DNA of 64,000 nt from Ifrita kowaldi (Eukaryota > Chordata > Aves > Passeriformes > Cinclosomatidae), in contig VZRS01001772.1 in NCBI GenBank assembly GCA_013398055.1, forward strand, positions 62,001 to 126,000, read 5' to 3'. The position numbers and the translations under genes were made by a program. The stretch's first letter is position 1. Every line of letters begins with the position of its first letter. Under the pieces are notes generated by a model. The model worked only from the letters and a program-made list of their open reading frames with translations, searched no databases and had not been told where the DNA came from. This document shows positions 1 to 12,500 of this stretch, piece after piece.

Positions 1-169
1 TGGGCTGCCCAGGGAGGTGGTGGAGTCACCATCCCTGGAGGTGTTTAAGGGAAGACTGGACGTGGCACTCAGTGCCATGGTCTAGTTGGCAAGGTGGTGT
101 TAGGTCATAGGTTGGACTTGATGATCTCAGAGGTCTTTTCCAACCTAATCAATTCTCTGTGATTCTGTG
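1..169 (+). mobile_element. CR1-type LINE, 3' end fragment (cut by window start)
   Basis: The sequence follows the known CR1 3' end: gctgcccagggaggtggtgg, then the three blocks gtttaaggg-aagactgga, ggttggacttgatgatctca and cttttccaacctaat. It ends in the octamer repeat attctctg/attctgtg at about 152-169, the usual CR1 tail. It is 5'-truncated, like most avian copies. Confidence 0.9.
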
Positions 170-3100
170 TGAAATAAGTTGAAGGATTATTGCTTTGCAA
201 GAACAGTAGGATGGCTGTACTAGTGAATTGCAAAAACAGTGAAAAGCTCTTCTGTTTCTCAAGCCCTGATTTAATAACAGTAAGTTCTTAGGTTTAAATT
301 TGTTCAAGTGTTCAAGTGAGTGCTAGTTAGGTAGGTTACATGAGGTTTGTGTTACTGTGATCGTGAATAACAAATTTCATAAAATTATTTCAGAATTTAA
401 AATTTATTTTTCTACTTTGCTTTATTACTAATGCAAAAGCTGTTTGGTTTATTTTTATGGTAATTTAGTGGCTGTTAACAGTGTTGCTTTGTAGTTTGTG
501 TTTATATGGAGTTATATTTTGCTTGTTCTTTTGAATTTCTCAAGAAATTTAAATTTTGAATTTCTCCTCTCCTCTTAGTTCTCAAAATTTCTTTTGCTGA
601 ATATTATTAATCTGGGTTAAGAAATGCTTGTGTCTTGAATAAAAATGTGTGTATCTTTATTGCCATTGTCTCCTAAGGTCTCTGTGCTTTGTTGCTCCCT
701 CATAACCTGTGATCATATAACTAGTAAAGATTGCTCTGCAGATTGCACTTTGCACTGATAGCAATCAACCAAACTCCCCGAGGCCTAATCTCCTTGTAGA
801 TATAAACTGAAAGGAAATTAAAAACAGCCATAAAATGTTTTGGTAAGGTAAGATCTTGGTTGCCTGTGTTCCATGAAAGAGGTGAACCTGCCCAAACTAA
901 ACAAAATCCCACAACACCTACAAAAACGCAGTTCAAGTCATGTGAGCTTTGATAGCTGGTATGAATAATGCTATCCATCACTCATTCATTTTGACAAAGG
1001 GTGCTTTTTTTTTTAGCTCCAATAATTTTAATTGGTTTTAGAAAATACCTGTCTGATGAACATGGCAGAAATATTAACACTTTATTTATTATATATCTGG
1101 TAGCCAGGAAGGTCTGGGTTTTTCTGGTTTTGTTTTAATGTATCTATTTTTTGGAGATACTGTTATAATGCCTGAAGAGAAGTACTTAAAAATTGATTTT
1201 GTTCTTTTCAGCTGATTTGCTTATTGTGTGTAATGGCTCTGTAGCAGGGCTCGGAGTAGACCTGAATTACTCGGTGTGGCCTTTGCTGTACTCCTTGTGC
1301 ACTTGCTGGCAGGCTGTTTAAAAGCATGCATGACTGACAGTTGTTGCTACAATATTTTTTATGGCTTTGGCCTTTCAGCAAAAGACCAATGAATTATTTT
1401 TCTAGACTAGTGCCAGGTATGTGGGCTTTGAATTGCCCAAGGATGATGGATGCTAGGCTGACTTTTTGGAATCCTATGTGGCTAACAAGTCTTGGAGGCT
1501 TTCTTTTTTAGGATTGATTTTTCTGGTCATGTTTCATCATCTAAAATGCCAAAGAACAAACATACGACTAAATCTTCTATACACTGACAAATTTTATGCT
1601 CTCAGCTAAAAACCTGTTTCCCTGTGGTTTCAGTGTTTTTAATGTTCCCCAGTAGTATTTTTTTTATGCACAAGAAGTCAGCTAACAAACATGTAGAATC
1701 TAGGTATCATCTTTCTAAGATATTAAGAAGCTGGTTTTGATAGTTCAGAACCAGGATCTCAAGCTGTGCTACATGATAGGTGACTGCAGCATCATAAGTA
1801 CTGATAATATTGTGTAAGGATATAATCTGACATCAGGTGTGAAAGCAAGTGGTGCTGACAGTTTTGGTCTGTGTCTCCTGAGGGTTAGGTAAAACTAGCA
1901 GGACTGCAGATTGGTCAATCTTAGCCTGACTTTTATTCAAAAAAATTAATCAGCTCTTGGTAGGGGGCTGAGAAAGCAGTGGATGCACCTGAACCAATCA
2001 GAAGTGTTTATCTGTAAGTCTGAATGAGTCTTTTGGACCTTTGTGTTCCCAGTACAGTGGAGAAAACTGTGAATATAGCTTATCTGCAATATTTTTGGTT
2101 TTCCTGGGTCTCTGTTCAACAACAGAAATGTTTCAGGCTCTGAGTGCTGCTTAAAACTTAAAGCACTGAGACTTGCTGCTCACTGAACAGTTTTTAAGTA
2201 TTTCTGTTTTGAATATGGCATGAATGGTACTGTACACGTGCCTCAGGCAGCTTGCTGGTGCCTTTCAGTGTGTTGTACAGACTTGTCTGGTACCATGTAA
2301 TGTGGTGGCAGGTGGAGAGACTAAAGAAAGCAAATATCTTTCGCTTGATTGTCATTTATGGCTGTAACTATTTCTAAATAGTTACTTAATGTCAGTAATT
2401 ATGATGAAGAAAATCATTAGGACTGTTTAAGATACGTGGGTGTAAGAACTTAAGTAGTTATGATGGCATCTCTGAAATACTCTTAATACTGAGAAGGGGT
2501 TTTTTGGTTTTATGAAGATAGTGTCCAGAATTGGTTACCCTCAGCTTGCATTAGAAATAACTTGTGCTGAATGACTTTTTTTGTTACTATGTGAAGGCTA
2601 TCATGTTGATCCACTTTATTTGGATTACCTATCTTGAGAACCTTACTAGCCAGCATGTATTGTATATACTGTATCACCCAATATCTTATTTTTTTCATTG
2701 TTGATTCACATCTTGTAGCTGGATTCAACCAAAATTTTGTTCCCTAAATGTAGATGGATAGAGTCTTTTTTAGTGCTACCAAAAGAAAGCTATCTCTGAA
2801 GAGTTTAAAAGAAAAGGATTCAGATGGAGCTAAGGTTTGCTGAGAATTCTAGGCAACTTCTCTTTATTCTATTCTTAAAGCAGACCATTCACTTCTCTGG
2901 GCTCATCCAGATGTATTCATGGCACTCCTCCTGTCTCCTGGCAAACTTTAGTTAAGTTCATCCTTTATGTTCTTTATGGTTTTCCACCTTGCTAAGGCTC
3001 CCTGATATCAGACATATGCACAAACATTAATTCTTAAAATTCTCCTGAGAAGTCCTCAAAAAATACCCTGTAAGGAGTATTCTATTTTCCTAAAGACTAG

Positions 3101-4615
3101 GAATAAATTAGCCTTTCTTAACTGCTGATAATTGAGGGTGATGACATCAAACTGCTGTTTGAGGGCTCTTGGAAGGTTTATACTATTTTCTAACCCAAAA
3201 AAGGCAACCTGATCTTTTTAACTGCCTTCAGAAAAAATTATTCCATTTTATATTTTTTCCTGAATTACTGTCCCACAGTGGCGAGAGAGATTAGCCTTGA
3301 TTGTTTCAGGACATTCCCTGAGTATATGAAGCACTGTGTTAGTTCATTCCTTCAGTGAGTGATTGATCAGAATGTCCTTTAAGTAGTTTAGAGGTCTGTA
3401 TTGTCATGGTTCTGGATACTACCATGGGTACACATGGCATGCCAGGTGCCAGGCTATATGGTGGAGGCATGAACTGGCACATGTTTCATGTGGATGGCAT
3501 ATACAGGGCAATCCTGACAGATGAGCATGAGTAAAAAACTTGAAAGAAAAATACCACCTTGAAAATTAAAAAACACAGGTGATGCACACAGGGCTTTCCT
3601 TCATGTACCTGGTGCTTTGTGATAGCCTGTTCCATATCCTTCACCTACTTGTTCTCCCATTCCTCCCACCCTTGTATATCTTGAGTGCTGCTTTTATTGT
3701 GACTTTCTGTCTTGTATATCTTGTATGTGGTCTTTGATCTTGACATCAGAGATGACAACCTGTAGCCTGTGAACTTGTTGACTGTTAGATTTTTTCTCTT
3801 TTCACTCAACATAGCACAGTCTCTGGAATTCTTCTGTAGTAGATGAGACATTTTGCACTAACTTACTGAAAATTAAGAACTTAATCATAGAATGATTTGG
3901 ATGGTTTGAGTTGGAAGGGAGGATAAAGATCATCTTGTTCCAACCCCCTGCCCTGGGCAGGGATACCTTCCACTAGATGAAGTTGCACACAGCTGCATCC
4001 AGCCTGGCCTTGAACACTTGCAGGGATGGGACAGTCACAACTTCCCTGGGCAACCTGTTCCAGTGTCTCACCAATCTCACAGTAAAGAATTTCTTCCTAA
4101 TATAAAACCACATTTTTGGCAAGCATTGGCAACTTGTGTGCAACCGAGCGCACAAAGCGTGTGTTGGGAAGTCAACTAATGAGGATTATATACATGAGTG
4201 AAAGTAAAATTTTTAAGAGGAAGAAAACTGAGTGAACAGATAGATGGAAGATGGGAAATTATAGAGGTTTTGGCTAAGTTCTGTTTGGGAAAATGAATCT
4301 GTATTTAGCTAGTTGTTTATCTGGTAAGAATTGCAAATAAAAGTAGAGGCACTATTGTTGAGTCTTCTGCAGTATTTGTAGCTGCATGGTTTTTCTTTTA
4401 ATGCCGTTACAAAATGCTTCTTGCAGAGACCTGTGGATTGAAAGTGGAGTCTAGGTATTAGCATTGAAAAGAAGAGCATAAAGTCTTCTGTGTTCTCTTT
4501 ATTTATGTTGCTTTTTTAGCTGGCAAAACTTTTGTAATCCGTATTTTTAAAAAATGAATGCAAAATATCTGAAAAGCATACCTGTAATAGATGCTTACAC
4601 TTGTTTCCTATGCAG
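170..4615 (+). other. TM9SF3 intron upstream of the first exon in the window
   Basis: This AT-rich sequence contains no supported exon; it is inferred to be intronic because the exon at 4616 starts mid-protein. It holds the antisense CR1 copy at 3884-4108. The small open frames here show no recognisable protein. Confidence 0.8.
3884..4108 (-). mobile_element. CR1-type LINE, 3' end fragment, antisense
   Basis: The copy reads as the reverse complement: the tail (atcatagaatgatttgg) is at 3884, and the coding end of the CR1 reverse transcriptase frame lies to its right. On the minus strand the translation includes I-R-K-K-F-F-T-V-R-L-V-R-H-W-N-R-L-P-R-E-V-V, the typical C-terminal end of CR1 ORF2. 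The right boundary is uncertain and could reach about 4150. It lies in a TM9SF3 intron. Confidence 0.9.
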
Positions 4616-4776
4616 GGATTGTTGGAGAAGCAGATGAAAATGGAGAAGATTATTACCTTTGGACTTATAAAAAACTTGAAATTGGTTTCAATGGAAATAG
4701 AATTGTAGATGTCAATCTGACCAGTGAAGGGAAGGTGAAATTGGTACCAAACACAAAAATCCAGATGTCATATTCA
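4616..4776 (+). CDS. TM9SF3: TM9SF3 coding exon, end of lumenal domain (about residues 141-194)
   Basis: The acceptor is tatgcag before 4616. The exon opens with the last two bases of a glycine codon (phase 1) and continues [13 protein letters not shown]. It ends Q-M-S-Y-S at the consensus donor gtaagt (4777). This is the lumenal globular part before the membrane domain. N-L-T (in D-V-N-L-T-S) is a possible N-glycosylation site. The open frame begins upstream at an intronic ATG (4591), but that ATG is not a start codon. Confidence 0.96.
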
Positions 4777-6543
4777 GTAAGTAATTTGGTGATGCACCTG
4801 TAATAAGAAATTCTACATGGTGAAATAGCTCAGAAATAGGTGCTTGTATACTGCAATATGTACTGATACTTTGGGCTAAGTTAGAGGAAGATGCACCTTC
4901 ACTCCTTCAATTATTTTGTTCCGTTGCTGAAACACCTGGATAGATTTATTAATAACAAATGTAAAATTATGATTTTTGAAGTAGTCCAAACAAACTGGAG
5001 CTTCTGTAATGTGCAGAAAGGTGTTTTAGTGGGAAAGGAACATATCCTGAAAGGATGGAGACTAGAAGTATAGGGGGCCCTTGAGAAGGTACACATTGTC
5101 CTGATATTTGGACTTTTGATATTGGCATCATAGGTTTGAACTGGATCCTGAGCTAGGATAAGAACCCACTGTAAGCCTTTATGCTTTAATATCAAAATTT
5201 ACTTTGTTTTGCAGTTCCAGTAGAAATTTCTTATTTATATACTATGATTAATAAGGTTTTAAGTTTCTGAAGCTCTCTGCTATGATATTGAGTTGCTGTG
5301 ATAAAAGGTAATGATTAAACAATGCTTGCCGGTTGAGACAACAAATTAATTTTTTCAGTTTTCCTCTTTATGTAGTTGATGTTACTTAAATCTGTGATGG
5401 TTGACTTGTCATGTTCACCACATTTGTATAGTGAAACCATTTCTTAATGCATTGCTTTTCTACCATGTGTTAGCAGCGGATATCAGCATAGGATTTTATT
5501 TCAGAGGATATTCTTGCCACAATTACATTTGTCTTGTGCTGAATAAGTTGTACAGTTTGAAGTGCAGATAACTGGGATTTGTATGTGCTTTTTAGAATTA
5601 CATTTACACTGATCTCCCTATTTGTACTGCAAAATTGATAGTAGAAATTTCGGAATTTGCTATTTGAAATTCTACCAGCATTGTTAAGTCCATTTGCTCT
5701 AAATTTTAAATTAGACAGCACTGAGTAGCAGCCAGTAATGAAAATAACATAAGATATTCCCTTAAAATACTTTTAGGTGTACAAAGCTCAGGACTTCTCT
5801 GTCTGATTCTGTTGGCACCACTGGGCAGTTGCTGGGCTGGCCTGTGTGTGGTGTTTAATTCACAGAGTGTCTCTGGTGGGTTTGTTCTTAAGCTGTGCTT
5901 CATAGTGGCAGATCCTCTAATGAGAAATGTATCTGCTTAAAACAATTTTGAAAGCTATTAATGTTTTGAGCTAGTAATCTTGAACAAGGTTGTAATTTGA
6001 ACTGAGGAACATTAATATCAAACCTCAAAGTAAGTACTGCTGGAGTCATGGGGTTTTGATATGTCTCAGGACTGTGGTGAGTGATTAGGGTGTTCAGTGT
6101 ACATTTATATGCTTTCTTCTATACTCAGTAAGAGAACACCTTTTGGAAAGGATAGTTCCTTCTCATGTATTTTAAAATAGATATGTACAAGGGGGCTGCA
6201 TCTGTTTCAATATCACTAAAAATCCCAATAATTGTAATTTTTTGGCATGCTTTTGAAAGAGACTTTCAGGTGGGCTTGTATTTAATTTCTAAAATTGTTT
6301 TAATTTTAATTTTTAAATGCAATCTTGCAAAAATTCTAAAAAATACTTTGTGCTACCATATTAGTACCATATAGTTCATTAATGCAATTACATTTTCCAA
6401 ATCCAAAGCAGTCCTCTCTGCAGCTGGTGGAGAACTAACAGCAGTAATATGTTTTTACTGTGTGATAGTATGTTCATAAACACATACTTTTCCAGCTGGT
6501 TTCAGAATAATTAATTGGCAATTGAAGTGTCTAGATTCATAGT

Positions 6544-6597
<54 letters not shown>

Positions 6598-9500
6598 TCA
6601 TTCTACAGATTCTGTAATCATGGAAAAGGTTTGTTGTATTTGACAACTACAAGTTTGTATCTTTGGTTGGCCTCACAGAGACACTGAGAACTGAGGCAGT
6701 GCAAGACTGATTCTTCCTTGCTCTTAAACATAAGCACGGACAAGATTAGATCCATGAGGTGTGGTGGCTGATGTTCATTCTATGTCTGACCTGTAGATGC
6801 CAGTCTTTGAGAACACCATTCCATTGGTTTTTGCCAAAATCTATTCATATTGAAGAAAACATGTGAAGTGGATGATTTCTAATATGTGTTCTGGGTTTCT
6901 GCATGTGAGTATAGCTAAAAATACTGTAAGGAGCTTTTCAAATATGAACTTTTCTCTCTTCAGGTGAAATGGAAGAAATCAGATGTGAAGTTTGAAGACC
7001 GATTCGACAAGTATCTTGACCCATCTTTCTTTCAGCACAGAGTATGTATTGTTCTAAGACAGCATTACAAAATACCCCTTTAAAATGATTACTTTAGTTT
7101 AGATGTCATGCAATTTTTTAATTATGTCTTTGAAGGTCTTTCCAGGTTCTGGAACAATAAACCAGGGAGGTCTAGGACTGTTGTTTAAGTAGTAGTGTTG
7201 CTGCTAAAATAGGATGTCTCCATTTTTTTAGAGTGCTTCAATAAATATGCAAGCAAGCTTAAAGCTTGCAGAAAATACAAGGCAGTTCAAGAAAGATCAT
7301 TTGGGTGATCAGAAGCAATGAAACTTCAGGGACACAGCTGTACAACTGTGTAAGCTGAATAAGTGCAGTTGGCCACAGGTACACTTCTTTCTGAAGTAAA
7401 TGCAAAACAAAAAGCATTAGCCTGAACCAGTTGGCGCTATCAGTTGTGTTTCAATCTGTGGTTGTAATCTCCTTAAGGGTGGTGTACTGAGCTGTGCTAC
7501 TTTCTCAAAGTACAGATTTTGCATTCTGTTTGGAGCTCAGTGAAAACCAGAATGATATGCTTTTGAGAGGAAAAATAATGCTGCTGCACATTTTGATGCT
7601 GTGCAAAGCAATAGTTCCTTTGGCTTTGCTACTTAGCCTTCTCTAGGAAGGCAGCAGTACATTATGTTGCCTTTTGTTTACCGAGGGAGCGTGTACAGCC
7701 AGTTGTTCAAACTTTGCTGCTGCTTAACTAAATTGTGATAACTTCGTCATGAGCAAGGCTGGCTATTAAAAAGGTTTATGTATGGTGTTTCACAGGCCAG
7801 TTTTAGTGTCACTTTCTAAAAATGTAGTGTTACTTACAATGGGGTTTATTGTTACTTAGCTAGTGGTGACAAGCTGTCTGTATAGGCACCAATTTCTCCT
7901 TCTTGGAACAATTTGAAACACATTTACACATTTAAGTTCTAAACCTTATGGGTGTGTTTTCCTTTTGTAGATTCACTGGTTTTCAATTTTCAATTCTTTT
8001 ATGATGGTGATCTTTCTGGTTGGCCTAGTGTCTATGATATTAATGAGAACTTTGCGAAAAGATTATGCAAGATACAGCAAGGAGGAAGAAATGGATGATA
8101 TGGTAAGATCTGCATTCATGCTTTAAAAGCTCTCTTTTTAAAGCTTATTGTTTTTTTGTCGTACATTCATTGTGAAAGCAGCTCTGAATGGCTTCTTGGA
8201 CAGAAAATTGCCTTTTGTGTGTCTTGAAAGTGTCACTGATTTTCTTTATAACATGCATCTAGGTTGCAACCCAAAAATCTCTCTGTAGTCACTGTGTTAA
8301 TGTTCATATCCAATCTTAGGATAAACTAGGTCCATTCTGACTTTGTAGTAGAAGCCTGGTGTACTCCTAAGCACCTCAGAGGCTTTAGGGACAAGGAGGG
8401 ATTCTGATAGATTTTATTGTGTCATACATTCAGGTAGTAGTTTATTGTTGTCTTCCGTAAGCATCTGAAAAGTAAACTTTTAGATTTGATGCATTCAGAA
8501 GAGAAGACACACTTGCACTTGAAGTTGCTTTATTAAATCAGACTTTTTTTATCTAGCTTGTGTGTTTGTCTTTAATTGTCATGACTAGACTTTAAATTTG
8601 TTGTTGTTGTTCCCAGGACAGAGATCTAGGTGATGAGTATGGGTGGAAGCAGGTCCATGGAGATGTGTTTAGACCATCCAGTCATCCTCTAATATTTTCA
8701 TCGCTTATTGGTTCTGGCTGTCAAATTTTTGCTGTGTCTCTTATAGTCATTGTTGTTGCAATGATAGAAGATTTATACACAGAGTAAGTATAATTGTGTC
8801 ATGTCTTCCATATATAAATGTTTAAGTGAACAAAATAATTACAAAAATTAATGTTCTAACTGGCCCGAAAAAAATGTTTGAGAGTCTTTAGTCATAATCA
8901 GATGTAGTATTAAGAGATGCTCTTTTAATTTGTAATGAAACATTGTCCTGCTGTTATCATGTTAGTCAGTCTACTTTGATTTTCTCTTTTAGTGCTTGCT
9001 TTTTGAATGATTTATTATGAAACTAGTTTGTTGTTCTGCAGAATCACTAGTAGATAATATGGGAAATATATGGTAAAAGGTACATATTTCACTCCTGGTT
9101 TCATCCAGAGTAACAAGATGTTACTGTATTTCTGACCCTATTTCCCCACCATGTCCTGTGAAAACTGAAGTAGAAATGTGCTCTGTTGTGAATAGTTCTG
9201 TTTTCTGCTGGCAAGTCAGTATTAAGTCAGTCTTATCCACAAGTCTGCTTGGGAATGAAGATATAATTCCTTAAGTTCTTTTGAACACATAGTGCTCAGC
9301 CTGTGTTGATGTAAAATCCCCAGCAACAGGTGGGCTGTGGTCCTGACTGGAAAGAATTAATTTAAAACGAAGAAATAATACTCAAGTTTAATTTTAACAC
9401 ACTACTTGAAGTTCACCTGGTTTTTTTCCTTAACCTCTTAATCTGATGGAGATTTTTGGGTTACTGGATGGACTTCATCTGTTTCTGTAGTGATTGTATT

Positions 9501-12500
9501 TCGGGTATTGGAGGGAATTACTGGCTTGTGTTTTGGGTTTTTTTGGTTTTTTTACAAGTTATTTGTTTTAAGCAATGACTAAACTTTCACCTGTGAATAT
9601 CACCTGTAACTTGATTTTAACAAGTTGTAATACTTCTAATGTGCCACTAGAGAGAACTCTTGCTTTTGAATTTAGCGGCCTTTTAATGGTGTGTTTAAAA
9701 AGCCACTCTGTAGTACCAGAATCTTGGCATATTTTCATTTTTCATAGGGTGTTATTCCCCTCCTTGTGCCTCATAGTTATATTTCTAGACAGGCATACGT
9801 ACACACTTTTAATAATGCAACATGTCAGCCCTTCAGAGGACAAAATGAAACCATTTCAGACTGTATGTGCCCTGGAGGGAAGCTGTAAGTTAGTAATGAC
9901 GGTTGTAAAATGTGTCAGAGCAGTAGTTTTTGAAAAGGTATGTGCACTTAGTCTTTTATTGCAATAGGCCTTTCTGCCACTTTCAAAGTGAATTTAATTC
10001 TGGGTCTGTAGTGGAACAATTGACCAAATCTGGTGCAGACAATTCTTCCATTTCGGAAAATAGCACCAAGTCTGATGTTTTTACTGGTAGCCTGGATTTG
10101 TACAGTGGCAGTGCCATTTCAGACTGTGCCTGCTCTTGGGGGTTTTGCATGAGTTTCTAAATTGTCTTAAGTTACGAGAAGTTTTTAAAAAACAAATGTT
10201 AGTAAAACAGTCCTTTAGTGTGTGTGACCAGCAGGTATATTTGCTTTGGTCATGCAGTCATGGAAGTTTAAGTGCTAAAGATTGCTTCTTTGAGGACAGC
10301 AGGCATCCAGGAATGGTTCCTCAGAACCCAAAATGGCAGTAACTAGAATCTCTCAGAGCTGAAAGTACAGTAAGTTGGCTGAAAACCTACTGCTATTTGC
10401 TGTCGAAGAATAGCAGAGGGATGTGGAGAAACAACTCTATTAATGAATAACATTTATATCTTCCTATTCTTAGACATGATTTTTAAAAATGTATTTGGAA
10501 ATGGCTTCTTTGATTTAAAATTATTAGCTTTGCCTGTAAAATTTCAGAAAAATTATGCCAAAATTAGTAGCCCAACATTTAATGGGGTGACATTTAAAAA
10601 TTACTAAGCTCTTCTGATTGCACTACTCGATGCTGATTTGTGACTTCATTATAGTATTTATAGTTCCTGAATCTAATTTTCTACCAGATGAACACTTTCG
10701 ATCTTAAAAGTTAATTTCTGGGGGATGGCAGAAACATTATTCACAATCTTAGTATATTTCTGTTAATACTGGCCTTTTGACATTTTGTCTGCAGTTGAAT
10801 CTTACACTTAATATATGTCATGTAAATAGGTATTTATGCACAAAGTACACACATCCAAATGTCAGAGTATATTTATCAGAGCTGAGATTCTGTACTCCAG
10901 TTAAAATAAATGCATGTTAGAAAAGAATGTAGTATGTCAAAATTCTCTTTCCCACATTGAATTAGACTTGGCCAAAAGCTTTGTATACAAACAGTTCTCA
11001 TTCTTATGCAGACTTTACAGTTTAAGCACTTCTAAATTTTTGTGTTACATAAAAATATTAAATAACTGCTTCTGCTTAAAATACTTTTTTTTTTTTTTTG
11101 CTGTAATCATGTTTGGTTTTGTATTTCATTTACCAAAAACATCCCTTTTTGTAGGAGAGGATCAATGCTTAGTACAGCTATATTTGTTTATGCTGCAACA
11201 TCGCCAGTGAATGGATATTTTGGAGGAAGCCTTTATGCTAGACAAGGAGGTAAATAGTTTTCATGTTTCAGCATTTTCATTGCGTTGTTAAATGGAGAAG
11301 TTATTATTTTCTGATTTGCACCAATATAGAGTGTCCTCATGGAGTTAGATGGAATTCATTAAATTCTTAATAAACAGGAAATATTTTGAGCATATTTACC
11401 TTTCATATTATCTACTCAGTCAGTACTGGCTACGCTTTCTAAAAACGTACCTGGAATCTTAGGTTAATTTAAAAGAGTTAAAGAACTGTTAACAGTTGTG
11501 GCTTCTGAATTGCTTGTTATACTCTTGTATACAGTTTTTTGGCTCATGACATCCACAGAGTGTAATAGCTTTCCCTTTGTGTAACATGGTGTTAAACAGC
11601 TCACGTCATCTTCTCCAAATGACTCCTACACGGTCCTTTTCTGTATGTACTAGGGGGGTTATGTTAGGCTAACACAAAAAGGATGAGTATGGATTATTTA
11701 CTAGACCATTAATTGCAGATGGGGAAAACTGTTTCTATCATCTTTGAAAGAAGGATGTTCTACTTTCCAGTATATGCTCTACTTTATACTTAACAAGTCA
11801 AAATGAGCATCAGTAGGGAGCAGAAGCCAAATAAAATTGATGGATTTGAACAGGCTCTCTTCAAATGCTCCCCACTATGCCTCTGAGTTATGACCAGTTA
11901 GATTCTTGCAGTGCACTAGCTTCATCCATTCCCTATGCTGCAGTAAAAGTATAATCAATACCTATTATCTTCTAGAGTGCTTAGAAAAAATAATTCTGGT
12001 AAGTTCACAAAAGAAAATTTGTATCTTTTTAGCATGATATACCTGTTAGTATTGAATCTCAACTGCACTTTGAGTTTGGAGTTTAGAAGTTTATTTTCAT
12101 TTGGCTTGTTTATAAACCTAGCAATTTGTACAAAAACAGATCTAGTTAGAGAAGGGTTGCTGTGCTGAAATGTACCATGCTCTATAGTGGAGCCAGATTT
12201 GCCTTTTTTTTTTTACAGATCAAACATGTATCAAACCTTGAAATGCTGATTATGCTGGCTCATGGTGAAAATACGTAGGATGGTCTTGAAAAAAAAAAGC
12301 TATTTCATGACTGTTTTTACTTACTGCATATTAATATCATGGTCTGTAAATATGGACAGTATTTAAGAGCGTAAAAAATACAGAGAATACAGATAGGGAA
12401 AATTTTTAAGGTATTGCCCAAAAGGATTTCTTTGAGCTCCTTAGGAGGCTCTAAAGTTAGTAATAACTACTAGCAAGTGTTGCTGTTCCCTTGATTCTTG

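Noticed and set aside
3973..4155. 60-codon minus-strand frame as a gene
   Set aside because: It is the tail of the CR1 reverse-transcriptase frame in a truncated LINE.
4591..4615. ATG at 4591 as the start of a short gene
   Set aside because: It is intronic sequence before the acceptor AG at 4614-4615 that happens to be in frame with the TM9SF3 exon.
9575..9967. 130-codon frame
   Set aside because: It lies in a TM9SF3 intron and shows no domain or splice logic.
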